Assembly: GCA_017999915.1 (NCBI GenBank)
Contig: JAGNKX010000004.1
Span: 186,001-250,000, forward strand
Direction: 5' to 3'
DNA from: Spirochaetota bacterium
GTDB lineage: Bacteria > Spirochaetota > UBA4802 > UBA5550
Length of the DNA: 64,000 bases
This document shows positions 28,010 to 38,491 of this stretch, piece by piece. How positions within the stretch are numbered: position 1 is the first letter of the stretch; every line of letters begins with the position of its first letter. A program made the position numbers and the translations under genes. A model generated the notes under the pieces. The model made no database searches, was not told the origin of the DNA, and worked only from the letters and a program-made list of their open reading frames with translations.

Positions 28010-29089
28010 TTACTCCTTGGCTTGATATTCTACAACCATTGAGCTGATCTTTTTCGAAGCCACCGCCTCATAAAATTCTTCACCAAGATTTTTCGCGCCC
28101 TGAACGGCCCTGCGCCAGTAGTCCAGGCGTTCCGAGTCCTTTCCCCTGAATTTCATGAAATCATTCCGGTCAGGTATCTTTCCATAGGGGAGGGCTCCTA
28201 TAAAATCCTTTGACGGGCAGACTATAAGGACATTTTCCATATTCTTTTTATGGGCCCGCCGCCACGGCAGGTGCTTGTCAAGCCATCCGGGAATGATGGA
28301 ATCCGTATAATGGGGGTAGAGTACTATATGATCCGGGTCCGAATCAAAGGGAATATCAATGTGATAATCTATCATGCCCCCGTCACGGTATGTCCCGACT
28401 GGAACGCCGGGGATATCCGTCACTCCTTTCATAACCAATGGGATTGAACCGGATGCCATGACGGCTTGCTTTATATTATCTTCTGCAAGGTATGCGTGAA
28501 GGATGGGGAAGCCGCCCATATTATAAAACGGGGGTACATCTCTGCCATCGCAGAACAAGGTCCTTTCAAAATGCAGGCCCATGGATCTTCGTGATAGAAG
28601 ATTGGTAAGGGTCGCCAGGGCCATTCCGGCTGCGATGGCCGCCCTGGATTCAACTGCCAGGATATGCCGTGCCCTGACGGCAAGAATATTCAGGCGGTAA
28701 TAGGGATGTTGCAATACTTCAAGCTTCTTTTTTTCAGGGAAATATGCGTCCAGGATAACCTGGCTTACGGCCGATACCTCTTCTGCGGTCGGTGCCGACG
28801 AATATGACTGATTCAGGTAGGCCGTTTCAAAGGCATCGATTGCGGCTGCAGGATTGCTCTGTGCCAGGGCGGCAAAACGCCATGTTCCGATGGAGGAGCC
28901 CAGCAGGTATAGAGGCTTCTTCCTGTGCTTGAAAATTACCGCCAGGCTGCGGTCAATACCCCCCAGTATCAGCCACTTGGGCCCTCCTGCCGCTCCGGCC
29001 ATTACGCTGACCCGGTCCGGGGTTAATCCTTCATCGCGTATTATACGGAGTGCCCTTGATCCGGCTATAAACGACAGTGGTTGGGTCAT
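28010..29089 (-). CDS. Patatin-like phospholipase
   Basis: A 359-residue protein. It has an oxyanion-type glycine region (GAAGGPKW), the nucleophile elbow GSSIGTW and the catalytic aspartate in DGGMIDY, i.e. the Ser-Asp dyad of the patatin family. No signal peptide is seen. It is predicted to hydrolyse acyl chains from phospholipids. Its N-terminal half matches the family best. Confidence 0.82.
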   Translation of the reverse strand: MTQPLSFIAGSRALRIIRDEGLTPDRVSVMAGAAGGPKWLILGGIDRSLAVIFKHRKKPLYLLGSSIGTWRFAALAQSNPAAAIDAFETAYLNQSYSSAPTAEEVSAVSQVILDAYFPEKKKLEVLQHPYYRLNILAVRARHILAVESRAAIAAGMALATLTNLLSRRSMGLHFERTLFCDGRDVPPFYNMGGFPILHAYLAEDNIKQAVMASGSIPLVMKGVTDIPGVPVGTYRDGGMIDYHIDIPFDSDPDHIVLYPHYTDSIIPGWLDKHLPWRRAHKKNMENVLIVCPSKDFIGALPYGKIPDRNDFMKFRGKDSERLDYWRRAVQGAKNLGEEFYEAVASKKISSMVVEYQAKE

Positions 29090-29370
29090 GGAATCACCTG
29101 CTTTCTTTTTTTTTATGCCGGGTAAAACCTGATTATTTACACTATGGATTAATTGTAAGTCAATAATAAAATGCGCCGGGGCGCCATCAAATACCCCGCA
29201 GCTTGCTATGGGATTTTAGCGAGCTGCGATTAAAGCGCACCAGTCGTCACGGGTCCTTATTGTTGATGGAAGAACCACTTTCAATTGACATTTTTTCGTG
29301 AGATTATAGGATTGCTACATTATAATACGGCGCTTGATCATTGACAAGCAATTGCGCAGATAGGACAGAT

Positions 29371-30603
29371 ATGCTGAAATTATACAATACGATGTCACGA
29401 TCTCTGGAAGAATTCAAGCCGCGCAATAAAGGTAATGTTAAGATATTTACCTGTGGTCCATCGATATACCGTCGTCCACATATCGGCAATTACCGCACCT
29501 TCATGTTCGAAGACATCCTCGTGCGGTATCTTCAGTTCAAAGACTATCGCGTGGACCGGGCGATACCCCTTACCGATATCGAGGATAAGACGATCATGGA
29601 GGCCATAAAGAAAAAAAAGAAGATCGATGACCTGACCGGCGACATTGAAAGGATCTTTCTTTCCGAAATGAGGTCGCTCCATATGCTTTTGCCGAAAAAG
29701 GCGCAGAGGGCCTCCCTTTGCGTGGATTGCGCCGGCAGGCTGATAAAGAAATTGATGGAAACCGGCCATGCCTACCGCCATGGCGCGGATATTTTCTTCG
29801 ATCCCATGAAATTCAAGGGATTCGGGAAGCTCTATCGGCTTGACCTGAAGCGCTGGCCGAAGAAAAAGATCCGCTTCAAGCGCGACACCTATAACGGCAA
29901 CCGCTGGAACCTGGGCGATTTTATCCTCTGGCACGGATATCGCGACGGCGATATCAAGTGCTGGGACACGGCCGTTGGAAAGGGACGGCCGTCATGGAAT
30001 ATCCAGGACCCGTCGGTGATAATCCAGCACCTTGGCGGCTCGATCGACATCAACTGCGGCGGCATTGATAATATTTTCCGCCATCACGATTACAACATCG
30101 CCATTGTCGAGTCCTATACAGGCACCACCTTCGCGAACTACTATCTTCACGGCGCCCACCTCATCGTGGACGGCAAGGCAATGTCGAAGAGCAGGGGTAA
30201 TATCATATACCCCGAGGATATTTACCGTCACGGTTGCAGAAACCGCGATCTGAGGTTTTTTCTCTTCTATACCCATTATAGAAAAAAACTAAATTTCACA
30301 GCCGCCCGTTTCAAGGATTCGTGCGCTAAAATGGAATCGTTCCGGACCCTTGCCCTGAAGCTGTGCAGGCCTCCCCGGTCCAATAATCCCGGGGATCGCC
30401 GCGTAAAAGAGCTTATTGGCGATATTCAGCGAGTCTTTGAAAATAATATGGACAATGACCTCGGCATAGGCGCGGCCTTCGATGGCATATACGAAATCCT
30501 TGAATCCCTGGACAGGATTAGAAACCAGATGTCGAAAAAAGACGCATCCGACCTTGAAAAAACCCTCAAGAGGATTGATGCCGTCATGGCAGTGTTATTT
30601 TAA
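29371..30603 (+). CDS. Cysteinyl-tRNA synthetase-like paralogue with altered zinc site
   Basis: A 410-residue protein with the class I synthetase catalytic core: TCGPSIYRRPHIGN (residues 27-40; Cys28 and HIGN retained), DFILWH, and AMSKSRGN (270-277) in place of KMSKS. The CysRS zinc ligands are incomplete. The WHIEC motif reads WNIQD (Cys to Asp213), and the HHENE motif reads HHDYN (final Glu to Asn242). The C-terminal part is shorter than the ~460 residues of typical CysRS. It may ligate a different amino acid or act outside translation (inference). ATG is used as start, not the in-frame TTG at 29341. Confidence 0.75.
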   Translation: MLKLYNTMSRSLEEFKPRNKGNVKIFTCGPSIYRRPHIGNYRTFMFEDILVRYLQFKDYRVDRAIPLTDIEDKTIMEAIKKKKKIDDLTGDIERIFLSEMRSLHMLLPKKAQRASLCVDCAGRLIKKLMETGHAYRHGADIFFDPMKFKGFGKLYRLDLKRWPKKKIRFKRDTYNGNRWNLGDFILWHGYRDGDIKCWDTAVGKGRPSWNIQDPSVIIQHLGGSIDINCGGIDNIFRHHDYNIAIVESYTGTTFANYYLHGAHLIVDGKAMSKSRGNIIYPEDIYRHGCRNRDLRFFLFYTHYRKKLNFTAARFKDSCAKMESFRTLALKLCRPPRSNNPGDRRVKELIGDIQRVFENNMDNDLGIGAAFDGIYEILESLDRIRNQMSKKDASDLEKTLKRIDAVMAVLF

Positions 30604-30665
30604 TGTAACTTAATGGCGTCTATGGCAACAGATTTCATGCGTGCGGGATGTAAAGTAACTATCAT

Positions 30666-31550
30666 ATGAATCCGATCCTCGAAGTTAGTGACCTCAAAAA
30701 GTATTACCCGGAAGTGAAGGCCGTGGACGGCATTAGCTTTGCCATCGAGCCGGGCACATGCTTCGGCCTTCTGGGTCCGAATGGCGCGGGCAAGACCACC
30801 GCGATAGAGGTCATCGAGGGGATACTCAAGCCCACCGGCGGGGAGATATTTTACAAGGGAAAGCGCCGGGGCAATTCCTTTAAAAACGAGGTCGGGATCC
30901 AGTTCCAGAATACGGAGCTGCCCCAGTTCCTTACCGTAAAGGAAACTCTCCTCACCTTCCGGAACCTCTACGACCGCAAGGCCGACGTGGCTGAATTGAT
31001 AGAGACCTGCCGTCTCGAAGATATCCTCAAGCGCGACAACCGCAAGATATCTGGCGGGCAGAAGCAGCGCCTTCTCCTGGCCATGGCCCTGTCCAACGAC
31101 CCGGAGCTGCTTTTTCTTGACGAGCCGACGACCGGTCTCGATCCCCAGGCGCGCCGCCACCTCTGGGATATCGTACACCGGATCAAGTCAAAGAATCGAA
31201 CCATCGTTCTGACAACCCATTACATGGAAGAGGCGGAAATTCTGTGCGACCGCATCGGCATCATCGATAACGGGAAGATCATAGCCATGGGTACGCCCCG
31301 GGGGCTCCTCAAGGAGCACTGCGGCGGCGTTTCCATTACGCTCAATGCCTCGATCGACAATGCGGTCCTTGATAATTTTCCCTGCCAGTGGTTTCGCCGA
31401 TACGATACGATAGAGATAGAGACTACATCTCCCAACGAATGCCTTCACCGGCTGATGGAGCTGGGAGTCGACCTGTCGACGATGAATGTGCGCAATCAGA
31501 ACCTTGAGGACCTTTTTTTAAAACTGACCGGCCACGATCTACGGGCCTGA
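30666..31550 (+). CDS. ABC transporter ATP-binding protein
   Basis: A 294-residue ATPase with Walker A GPNGAGKTTA, signature SGGQKQRL and Walker B LLFLDEPTTGLDP, followed by the H-loop TTHYMEEAE. The C-terminal extension after residue ~215 is typical of ABC-2/DrrA-type exporters. It pairs with the membrane gene located 44 bases downstream. The cargo (drug, polysaccharide or other) is unknown. Confidence 0.92.
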   Translation: MNPILEVSDLKKYYPEVKAVDGISFAIEPGTCFGLLGPNGAGKTTAIEVIEGILKPTGGEIFYKGKRRGNSFKNEVGIQFQNTELPQFLTVKETLLTFRNLYDRKADVAELIETCRLEDILKRDNRKISGGQKQRLLLAMALSNDPELLFLDEPTTGLDPQARRHLWDIVHRIKSKNRTIVLTTHYMEEAEILCDRIGIIDNGKIIAMGTPRGLLKEHCGGVSITLNASIDNAVLDNFPCQWFRRYDTIEIETTSPNECLHRLMELGVDLSTMNVRNQNLEDLFLKLTGHDLRA

Positions 31551-31594
31551 GAGGACCTGTCATCGGGGGACCGTCCCGTAGAAGGAGCTGTGCG

Positions 31595-32629
31595 ATGTTT
31601 AAACGAATATGGACACTTTTCAAAGCGCGAAACCTCGAATTTCTGAGGGACCGGTCCGCCTTTGCGTGGAACATCCTGTTCCCCGTGCTGGTCATCGTCG
31701 GGTTCAGCGTTCTTTTCAGCGATGACCGTCAAATACTCTATAAAGTCGGTATTATCGGCACCCCCACCGTTGCCGAATCAGATTCCGACACGCAGCTAAA
31801 AGCCTTTAAAAAAGTTAAATATATCGATTTTATCCCCTTTTCTTCCGAAGAGCTGGCCATGCCGAAGCTCCTCCATCACCGGATCGACCTTCTCATAGAC
31901 CAGGAAAGAAAGACCTACTGGACAAGCAGGACTTCGCCCAAAGGATATATCACGGAACATCTCCTCAAGTCCAGCGCCACCATCCCCAAAACAGATTTGA
32001 AGAAGGAGTCCGTCCGCGGCATCGAGATCCCCTACATAGAATGGCTTTTCCCGGGCATACTGGGGATGAACATGATGTTCAGCGCTCTCTTCGGCGTCGG
32101 CTATGTGGTGGTCACCTACAGGAAAAACGGCGTATTGAAAAGGATGAGCGTCACTCCGCTCTGGCCCTGGGAGTTCCTCACGTCGCAGATAATGTCGCGC
32201 ATGTTTCTTATCCTGCTGACCACCGCCATCGTGTTCATCGGGTGCAAGCTCATGTACGGGTTCCAGGTGCGCGGATCATATCTCACGCTCCTCCTGGTGG
32301 TCTGCCTGGGCGGCTTCAGCATGATATCCCTGGCCCTGGTCGTGGCCTCCCGCAGCGGCAGCGAGGAATTCGCCGGCGGCATCCTCAACCTGATAACCTG
32401 GCCCATGATGTTCCTGTCCGAGGTCTGGTTTTCCCTCGAGGGATCGGAGCCGTGGGTGCAGAAGGCGTCCAGGATTTTTCCCCTTACCCAGATGATCGAT
32501 GCCGCCAGGAAGATCATGAACGACGGCGCCGGGATCCAGGATGTGCGATCCAACATACTCATTCTCGCGGCCATGTCTCTGGTCTTCCTGGTCACCGGAT
32601 CGCTCCTCTTCAAATGGCAGAAAGGGTAG
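31595..32629 (+). CDS. ABC-2 type transporter permease
   Basis: A 344-residue protein. It has an N-terminal membrane helix (residues ~20-40), a periplasmic loop to ~140, then five further hydrophobic segments containing FPGILGMNMMFSALFGVGYV and the KRMSVTPLWPWEFLTSQI motif. This is the ABC-2 permease pattern (YadH/DrrB-like). It forms an exporter with the preceding ATPase. The metal-dependent-hydrolase-like gene follows after 9 bases and may be co-transcribed. Confidence 0.88.
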   Translation: MFKRIWTLFKARNLEFLRDRSAFAWNILFPVLVIVGFSVLFSDDRQILYKVGIIGTPTVAESDSDTQLKAFKKVKYIDFIPFSSEELAMPKLLHHRIDLLIDQERKTYWTSRTSPKGYITEHLLKSSATIPKTDLKKESVRGIEIPYIEWLFPGILGMNMMFSALFGVGYVVVTYRKNGVLKRMSVTPLWPWEFLTSQIMSRMFLILLTTAIVFIGCKLMYGFQVRGSYLTLLLVVCLGGFSMISLALVVASRSGSEEFAGGILNLITWPMMFLSEVWFSLEGSEPWVQKASRIFPLTQMIDAARKIMNDGAGIQDVRSNILILAAMSLVFLVTGSLLFKWQKG

Positions 32630-32638
32630 GAGTCAATC

Positions 32639-33655
32639 ATGGACCCTTTGACACACAGCGCCCTGGGAGCGGCCATGGGCGGCTTCATAGGCGGGAAAAA
32701 GGAAGGCCTGCGCGCCCCTATCGCGGGGTTAATGGCCGGCGCCTCGCCTGACCTTGACCTCCTACCGACCCTTTTCATGGAACCCATGGCAAAACTGGAC
32801 TTCCATCGGGGCATAACCCATTCGGTTGTTTTTGCCCTTCTCCTGTCGCCGATTGTCGCCTATGCCATATGCCGCTGTACTGGCTCGAAAAACGCAAAGG
32901 GGCGATTCCTGACATGGACTCTTATCGTGTTGTGCGCGATCCTATCACATATCGTTCTTGACTGCTTCACCACCTATGGCACCCGGATTTTTCTGCCCTT
33001 CAGCGATTATCGCGCCGCCATCAGCTCCATCGCCATTGCCGATCCTTTCTTCAGCGTTCCGATCATCGTAGCCGCGGTGTCCCTTTTCGCGGTTAAAAAG
33101 AACGAACGCCTTAAAAAAATCCTTTTCGCGGCCGGATCCGTTACGGCGCTGGTCTATCTCGCGACGACCGTCCTCGTGAAAATGCATATCGATTCCGTCT
33201 TTGAGGATAATTATAAAAAACAGGCCATTGAACATTCCAGGTACATGACGACACCGATGCCCTTTTCAAATTTTCTATGGGTCGGGATTGCCGAAGGCCG
33301 GGACAGTTTTTTTACCGGGTACTATTCCCTTCTTGACCGGGATGCCGCGATATCGTTTGACATTAATCCCAAGAACCATGAATATCTCGGTGATATGCTG
33401 AAAAATTCGGCCATCAAGACGATCATTTCACTTGCCAAGAACTTTTATTCAATAGAACAGACCGAGGCTGGCTTGAAGCTTATCGACCTCCGGTATGGCA
33501 GTCTCTGGGCCGGCAGCGGAATAAAGGAGTATATAATATCGTATGATATCCGCAATGACCATGATAAACTCGAAATCATCCGTCACACGCGTTCGCGCCT
33601 ATCGCCCGAAACATTCAAAATTTTCATAAAAAGGATTATCGGAGTAAAAAAATAA
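32639..33655 (+). CDS. YdjM/DUF457-type membrane-bound metal-dependent hydrolase
   Basis: A 338-residue membrane protein. The N-terminal motif MDPLTHSALG and HRGITHSVVFALL are the histidine-rich signatures of the YdjM/DUF457 family, along with HIVLDCFTTYGTR and IADPFFSVPI. Four or five membrane segments are visible, followed by a soluble C-terminal region of ~140 residues. Members are annotated as metal-dependent hydrolases; the physiological reaction is unclear. It lies at the end of the ABC transporter operon. Confidence 0.8.
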   Translation: MDPLTHSALGAAMGGFIGGKKEGLRAPIAGLMAGASPDLDLLPTLFMEPMAKLDFHRGITHSVVFALLLSPIVAYAICRCTGSKNAKGRFLTWTLIVLCAILSHIVLDCFTTYGTRIFLPFSDYRAAISSIAIADPFFSVPIIVAAVSLFAVKKNERLKKILFAAGSVTALVYLATTVLVKMHIDSVFEDNYKKQAIEHSRYMTTPMPFSNFLWVGIAEGRDSFFTGYYSLLDRDAAISFDINPKNHEYLGDMLKNSAIKTIISLAKNFYSIEQTEAGLKLIDLRYGSLWAGSGIKEYIISYDIRNDHDKLEIIRHTRSRLSPETFKIFIKRIIGVKK

Positions 33656-33656
33656 T

Positions 33657-34127
33657 ATGGAACGTAATCTCGCGATACAACCACGTTTCCCCATGGTGAT
33701 GGCACTACTGCTGATGGCGGGATTTCCTGTCGCCGTCATGACTGCCGAACCGGATCCGGACAGGTCCAGCGCTTATAATGAATGCGACGCCCGCTGCGCC
33801 ACGCTGGATGGCGAAAGCAGATACCGGTGCGTCAAGACCTGCATCAATACAAAAAAAAGGAATGCCCCCGTGGGAAATAATGAAGTGAAGAAGAAGATAA
33901 GCGACTGCGAAAAACTGTGCGAGCCTTATAAGGGCATAGACAATGTAACGTGCAGGAGGCTCTGTCTCGATAATAAACGATACAATCCCCCGAAAAAGAA
34001 AGAACCTGAAACCAACACTGATCCGTCCCCCTGCGAGACCAGGTGCGGGGCCCTTTCGGGGCCGTCACGGGATACCTGCATATCCCGCTGTGAAAAAAAG
34101 AGCCGCTTTGACTCCAGGAGAAAATAG
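33657..34127 (+). CDS. Secreted cysteine-rich protein with three CX3C-X10-CX3C repeats
   Basis: A 156-residue protein with a hydrophobic signal-like segment (residues ~12-30). It then has three repeats in which cysteines keep identical spacing: C43/C47/C58/C62, C84/C88/C99/C103 and C126/C130/C141/C145. The linkers are Lys/Pro-rich. The twin CX3C layout suggests helical hairpins clamped by two disulfides each, if the protein is oxidised in the periplasm or outside the cell. No family is recognised. It starts 1 base after the preceding gene, so it is probably in the same operon. Confidence 0.65.
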   Translation: MERNLAIQPRFPMVMALLLMAGFPVAVMTAEPDPDRSSAYNECDARCATLDGESRYRCVKTCINTKKRNAPVGNNEVKKKISDCEKLCEPYKGIDNVTCRRLCLDNKRYNPPKKKEPETNTDPSPCETRCGALSGPSRDTCISRCEKKSRFDSRRK

Positions 34128-34225
34128 GGGAAACCGCAAATAATATTCGGTCCGATAATTATTTTATAGACATGGCGCCGCCTCTCTGGTAATATTCTCA
34201 TAGAGCGCCGAGGTATCCGGTTTTT

Positions 34226-34810
34226 ATGAGAAAAATAGCAATTATTCTTTTCTTGCTTATGACAACCGTTCCGTTCATGACCTGCGAGCGGAATGATATG
34301 CATGACCTGGCATTACTGGGACTTGCCCCGAAAAACGCCATATACCTGTACATAGGCGGGATGTCATCTGGTAACTCCAAAGGAAGAAACGACTCGGACA
34401 GCCAGTGCTACACTGCCGGATTGATCTATCATTCACTTATCGGCGCATCCAGGGTCAAGGCCTTTCGAAGCTACTCGTTTTCCGATGAATTAAGGTTCAT
34501 AGTCCCGACCAACTACTGGCAGTATCCCGTGGTCGGCATTTCTCCCGCACTGACCCTTACAATGGTATCCAGCACTTGGGCAAGTCTCTGGGACGGGGCA
34601 CTGGACAATCCCGTAAACACATCCGTTGGCATGCCTTCCGGGACCTACTGGTGGTCAGGAAGCAATCCCGACGGCGGTTACTCCGGAATCGACTGCGGCG
34701 GGTGGCAGGACAGCATATCTACCAAATCAGGCCAGGTCGGCGGCGCAGGCATCGGTGAAGCGACTCTTACCTGCGATACCTCCAATTATGTATTATGCGT
34801 TGCTTACTGA
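34226..34810 (+). CDS. DUF1554-like lipoprotein
   Basis: A 194-residue protein with a signal peptide ending in a probable lipobox (FLLMTTVPFMTC; Cys near residue 20). The C-terminal half contains the W/Y/G-rich pattern (SGTYWWSGSNPDGGYSGIDC; SNYVLCVAY) typical of DUF1554 domains, a family best known from Leptospira surface lipoproteins. It is probably anchored at the outer membrane. Function is unknown; its phylogenetic value is that it supports a spirochaete origin. Confidence 0.65.
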   Translation: MRKIAIILFLLMTTVPFMTCERNDMHDLALLGLAPKNAIYLYIGGMSSGNSKGRNDSDSQCYTAGLIYHSLIGASRVKAFRSYSFSDELRFIVPTNYWQYPVVGISPALTLTMVSSTWASLWDGALDNPVNTSVGMPSGTYWWSGSNPDGGYSGIDCGGWQDSISTKSGQVGGAGIGEATLTCDTSNYVLCVAY

Positions 34811-34946
34811 ATCCTCACCATCCTCACTAACCTGAATAATGCGATTAATATACGTTATTTATTGCCACATTATGCCGGAATAAGTACATTATGTACATTA
34901 TCGGGCACCCGCTCAGCATTTCATTTTATGATACAGGGAGGATGAA

Positions 34947-35882
34947 ATGAAAAAAGCACTTATCATTATTATATGCGTCGTGGGGATTATTTTAGGCGGA
35001 TGCGCAGCCAGCTATTATTTCTTTCCAGGCATTATCGTTAAATCCTTTTTCATCTATAACAGGCTTTCCGCCGGCCTTTCCCGCCATGAAATCAAGGTGG
35101 ACGACCATCAATGGGCCTATTTCGAAGGCGGCACGGGCGATGTCATAGTATTCCTCCACGGCTTTGGTGACAGCAAAGAAGGGTGGGGGGCGTTTCCTGC
35201 CCCGTTCATGGACAGCTACCGCGTCATTATACCGGACCTGCCCGGATTCGGAGAAAATTCCAGGGTTCTATCAGATTCCTACCGTGTCCCCGACCAGGCT
35301 AAGAGGCTTGACCGCTTTGTCGAAACGATCGGGTTACGGTCATTCCATCTCTGCGGTGAATCGCTGGGTGGGACCATCGCCGCTTACTATGCCACAGTCT
35401 ATCCGGATAAGGTTAAAAGCATAATGGTGATGGGTTCCCCGGGGTTGCGGCAAGCCGCTAAAACCGATGCAATGCGGGCCTATGAGAAGGATAAAACAGA
35501 GGGCCTGTATTATAAGACTGAAAAAGGATTCCACCAGTTGATGGGGTGGGCCTTTGCCAAGCCTCCCCAGTTTCCCAGGCCCTTTGTCGACTATTTTGTG
35601 GAAACGGCCCGGGAAAGGTACTCTTTTAACAAAAAAATGTTTGATGATTTATATAAGACTGATTTTACAATCATGGAAAATCGACTGCTGAAGATAACCG
35701 CTCCGGTTCTGATCATATGGGGCAACAATGACAGGATCATTCATATTTCGACCGGCGAAGCTTACCACAAAGGAATAAAGAACAGCAGGTTGGAAATTCT
35801 CAACGGCGGTCACATGATATATGCCGACGAACCGGAGAAGACAATCAAAGTTTACAGGGACTTCCTTAAAAACCTTAAATGA
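34947..35882 (+). CDS. Alpha/beta-hydrolase, probably lipid-anchored
   Basis: A 311-residue protein. A hydrophobic N-terminus ends in LGGC (Cys near residue 19), a plausible lipobox; it could instead be a single membrane anchor. Alpha/beta-hydrolase fold features are clear: oxyanion HGFGDSKEGW, nucleophile elbow CGESLGG, acid region IWGNNDRI and catalytic His in NGGHM. It is predicted to be an esterase or lipase-like enzyme in the envelope; the substrate is unknown. Confidence 0.82.
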   Translation: MKKALIIIICVVGIILGGCAASYYFFPGIIVKSFFIYNRLSAGLSRHEIKVDDHQWAYFEGGTGDVIVFLHGFGDSKEGWGAFPAPFMDSYRVIIPDLPGFGENSRVLSDSYRVPDQAKRLDRFVETIGLRSFHLCGESLGGTIAAYYATVYPDKVKSIMVMGSPGLRQAAKTDAMRAYEKDKTEGLYYKTEKGFHQLMGWAFAKPPQFPRPFVDYFVETARERYSFNKKMFDDLYKTDFTIMENRLLKITAPVLIIWGNNDRIIHISTGEAYHKGIKNSRLEILNGGHMIYADEPEKTIKVYRDFLKNLK

Positions 35883-36093
35883 TCCGTTCCGATCCTGTCG
35901 CAACCATAGGCGCCAGCAAACATCCATATGCATCAGTCCGGTTGTGCGGTGCAACACAGCCAATACAACATTTTATAGGCCAAATTGTGCTTGATATTAT
36001 ATATAATAGTTTATTATATAGTTAATCTATTTTTGTGCGAATTATGCCATTCAGTGGGTCGTTCATGGGATTAGAAACCCAATAAGGAGATGA

Positions 36094-37813
<1,720 letters not shown>

Positions 37814-37846
37814 AGGTATTTCTGTCAAAAGGGAACCTGAATTCGT

Positions 37847-38491
37847 ATGAAAACAGAAACCATATCGATCAAGAAGCTCAAAAAAGACGGCACCATTGAC
37901 TCGTCCATTACACGCAGCCTTGCCGACATGATTAAAGGCGGTAAGACCGTGCTGATGCCGGTTGACGCCATCTATGGCATTGTGTGCCTCGATGACCAAC
38001 GCAACAGGGAAATACTGGAGCGCATAACAGGCGACTCCGACTCACATGTCGTTCGCATGGTTTCGTCATTCAAGATGCTCAACGAAATCAGCAACATCGA
38101 CAAGCTTGAATTTGATTTTCTTCATCGCATATGGCCCGGGGAGCTTATCGTGTATGTCGAGGATATCTCTGCAAAAGGGAAGGCCATTCCCGTACGCATG
38201 CCCAGGAGCAAGTACCAGCAGGATATAATCGATCACGTGGGAAAGCCCTGCCTCTACTCGGCCCTCCTCGATGCGGATAAAAAGCCGATGTACCGGAAAA
38301 AGGAGATTATAGACACCCTCGAAGGCAGGATCGATTGCCTCCTGGTGATCGATGAGTTCTGCAAGGAGCACACGCTTCCCTCCGTTGTCGACATCAGCAA
38401 GGGGACCCTTGCCATTATCAACGAAGGGAGGGTGTCCACGGAGGAAATAAAATCACTATATTTCCTGGGCAAGGATGACTCCGTTCTTTGA
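37847..38491 (+). CDS. YrdC/Sua5-like protein, divergent
   Basis: A 214-residue protein with the YrdC-type opening (GGKTVLMPVDAIYGIVCLDD, cf. P-T-E-T-x-Y-G-L) and a WPGELIVYVEDI segment like the WPGPLT motif of the family. The region usually reading S-A-N near the ligand is replaced by LYSALLDADK. True family members make threonylcarbamoyl-AMP for tRNA t6A. The divergence leaves room for a different ligand. The next gene's TTG start overlaps its stop. Confidence 0.6.
   Translation: MKTETISIKKLKKDGTIDSSITRSLADMIKGGKTVLMPVDAIYGIVCLDDQRNREILERITGDSDSHVVRMVSSFKMLNEISNIDKLEFDFLHRIWPGELIVYVEDISAKGKAIPVRMPRSKYQQDIIDHVGKPCLYSALLDADKKPMYRKKEIIDTLEGRIDCLLVIDEFCKEHTLPSVVDISKGTLAIINEGRVSTEEIKSLYFLGKDDSVL

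Noticed and set aside
29285-29326. TTGACA (29285) and TATAAT (29321) as one promoter for the CysRS-like gene
   Set aside because: The boxes are about 30 bases apart, too far for a sigma70 promoter; at most one of them is used.
32041-32751. Plus-strand frame of 236 codons overlapping the ABC permease
   Set aside because: A +1-frame shadow of the permease with Arg/His/Gly-rich unnatural composition.
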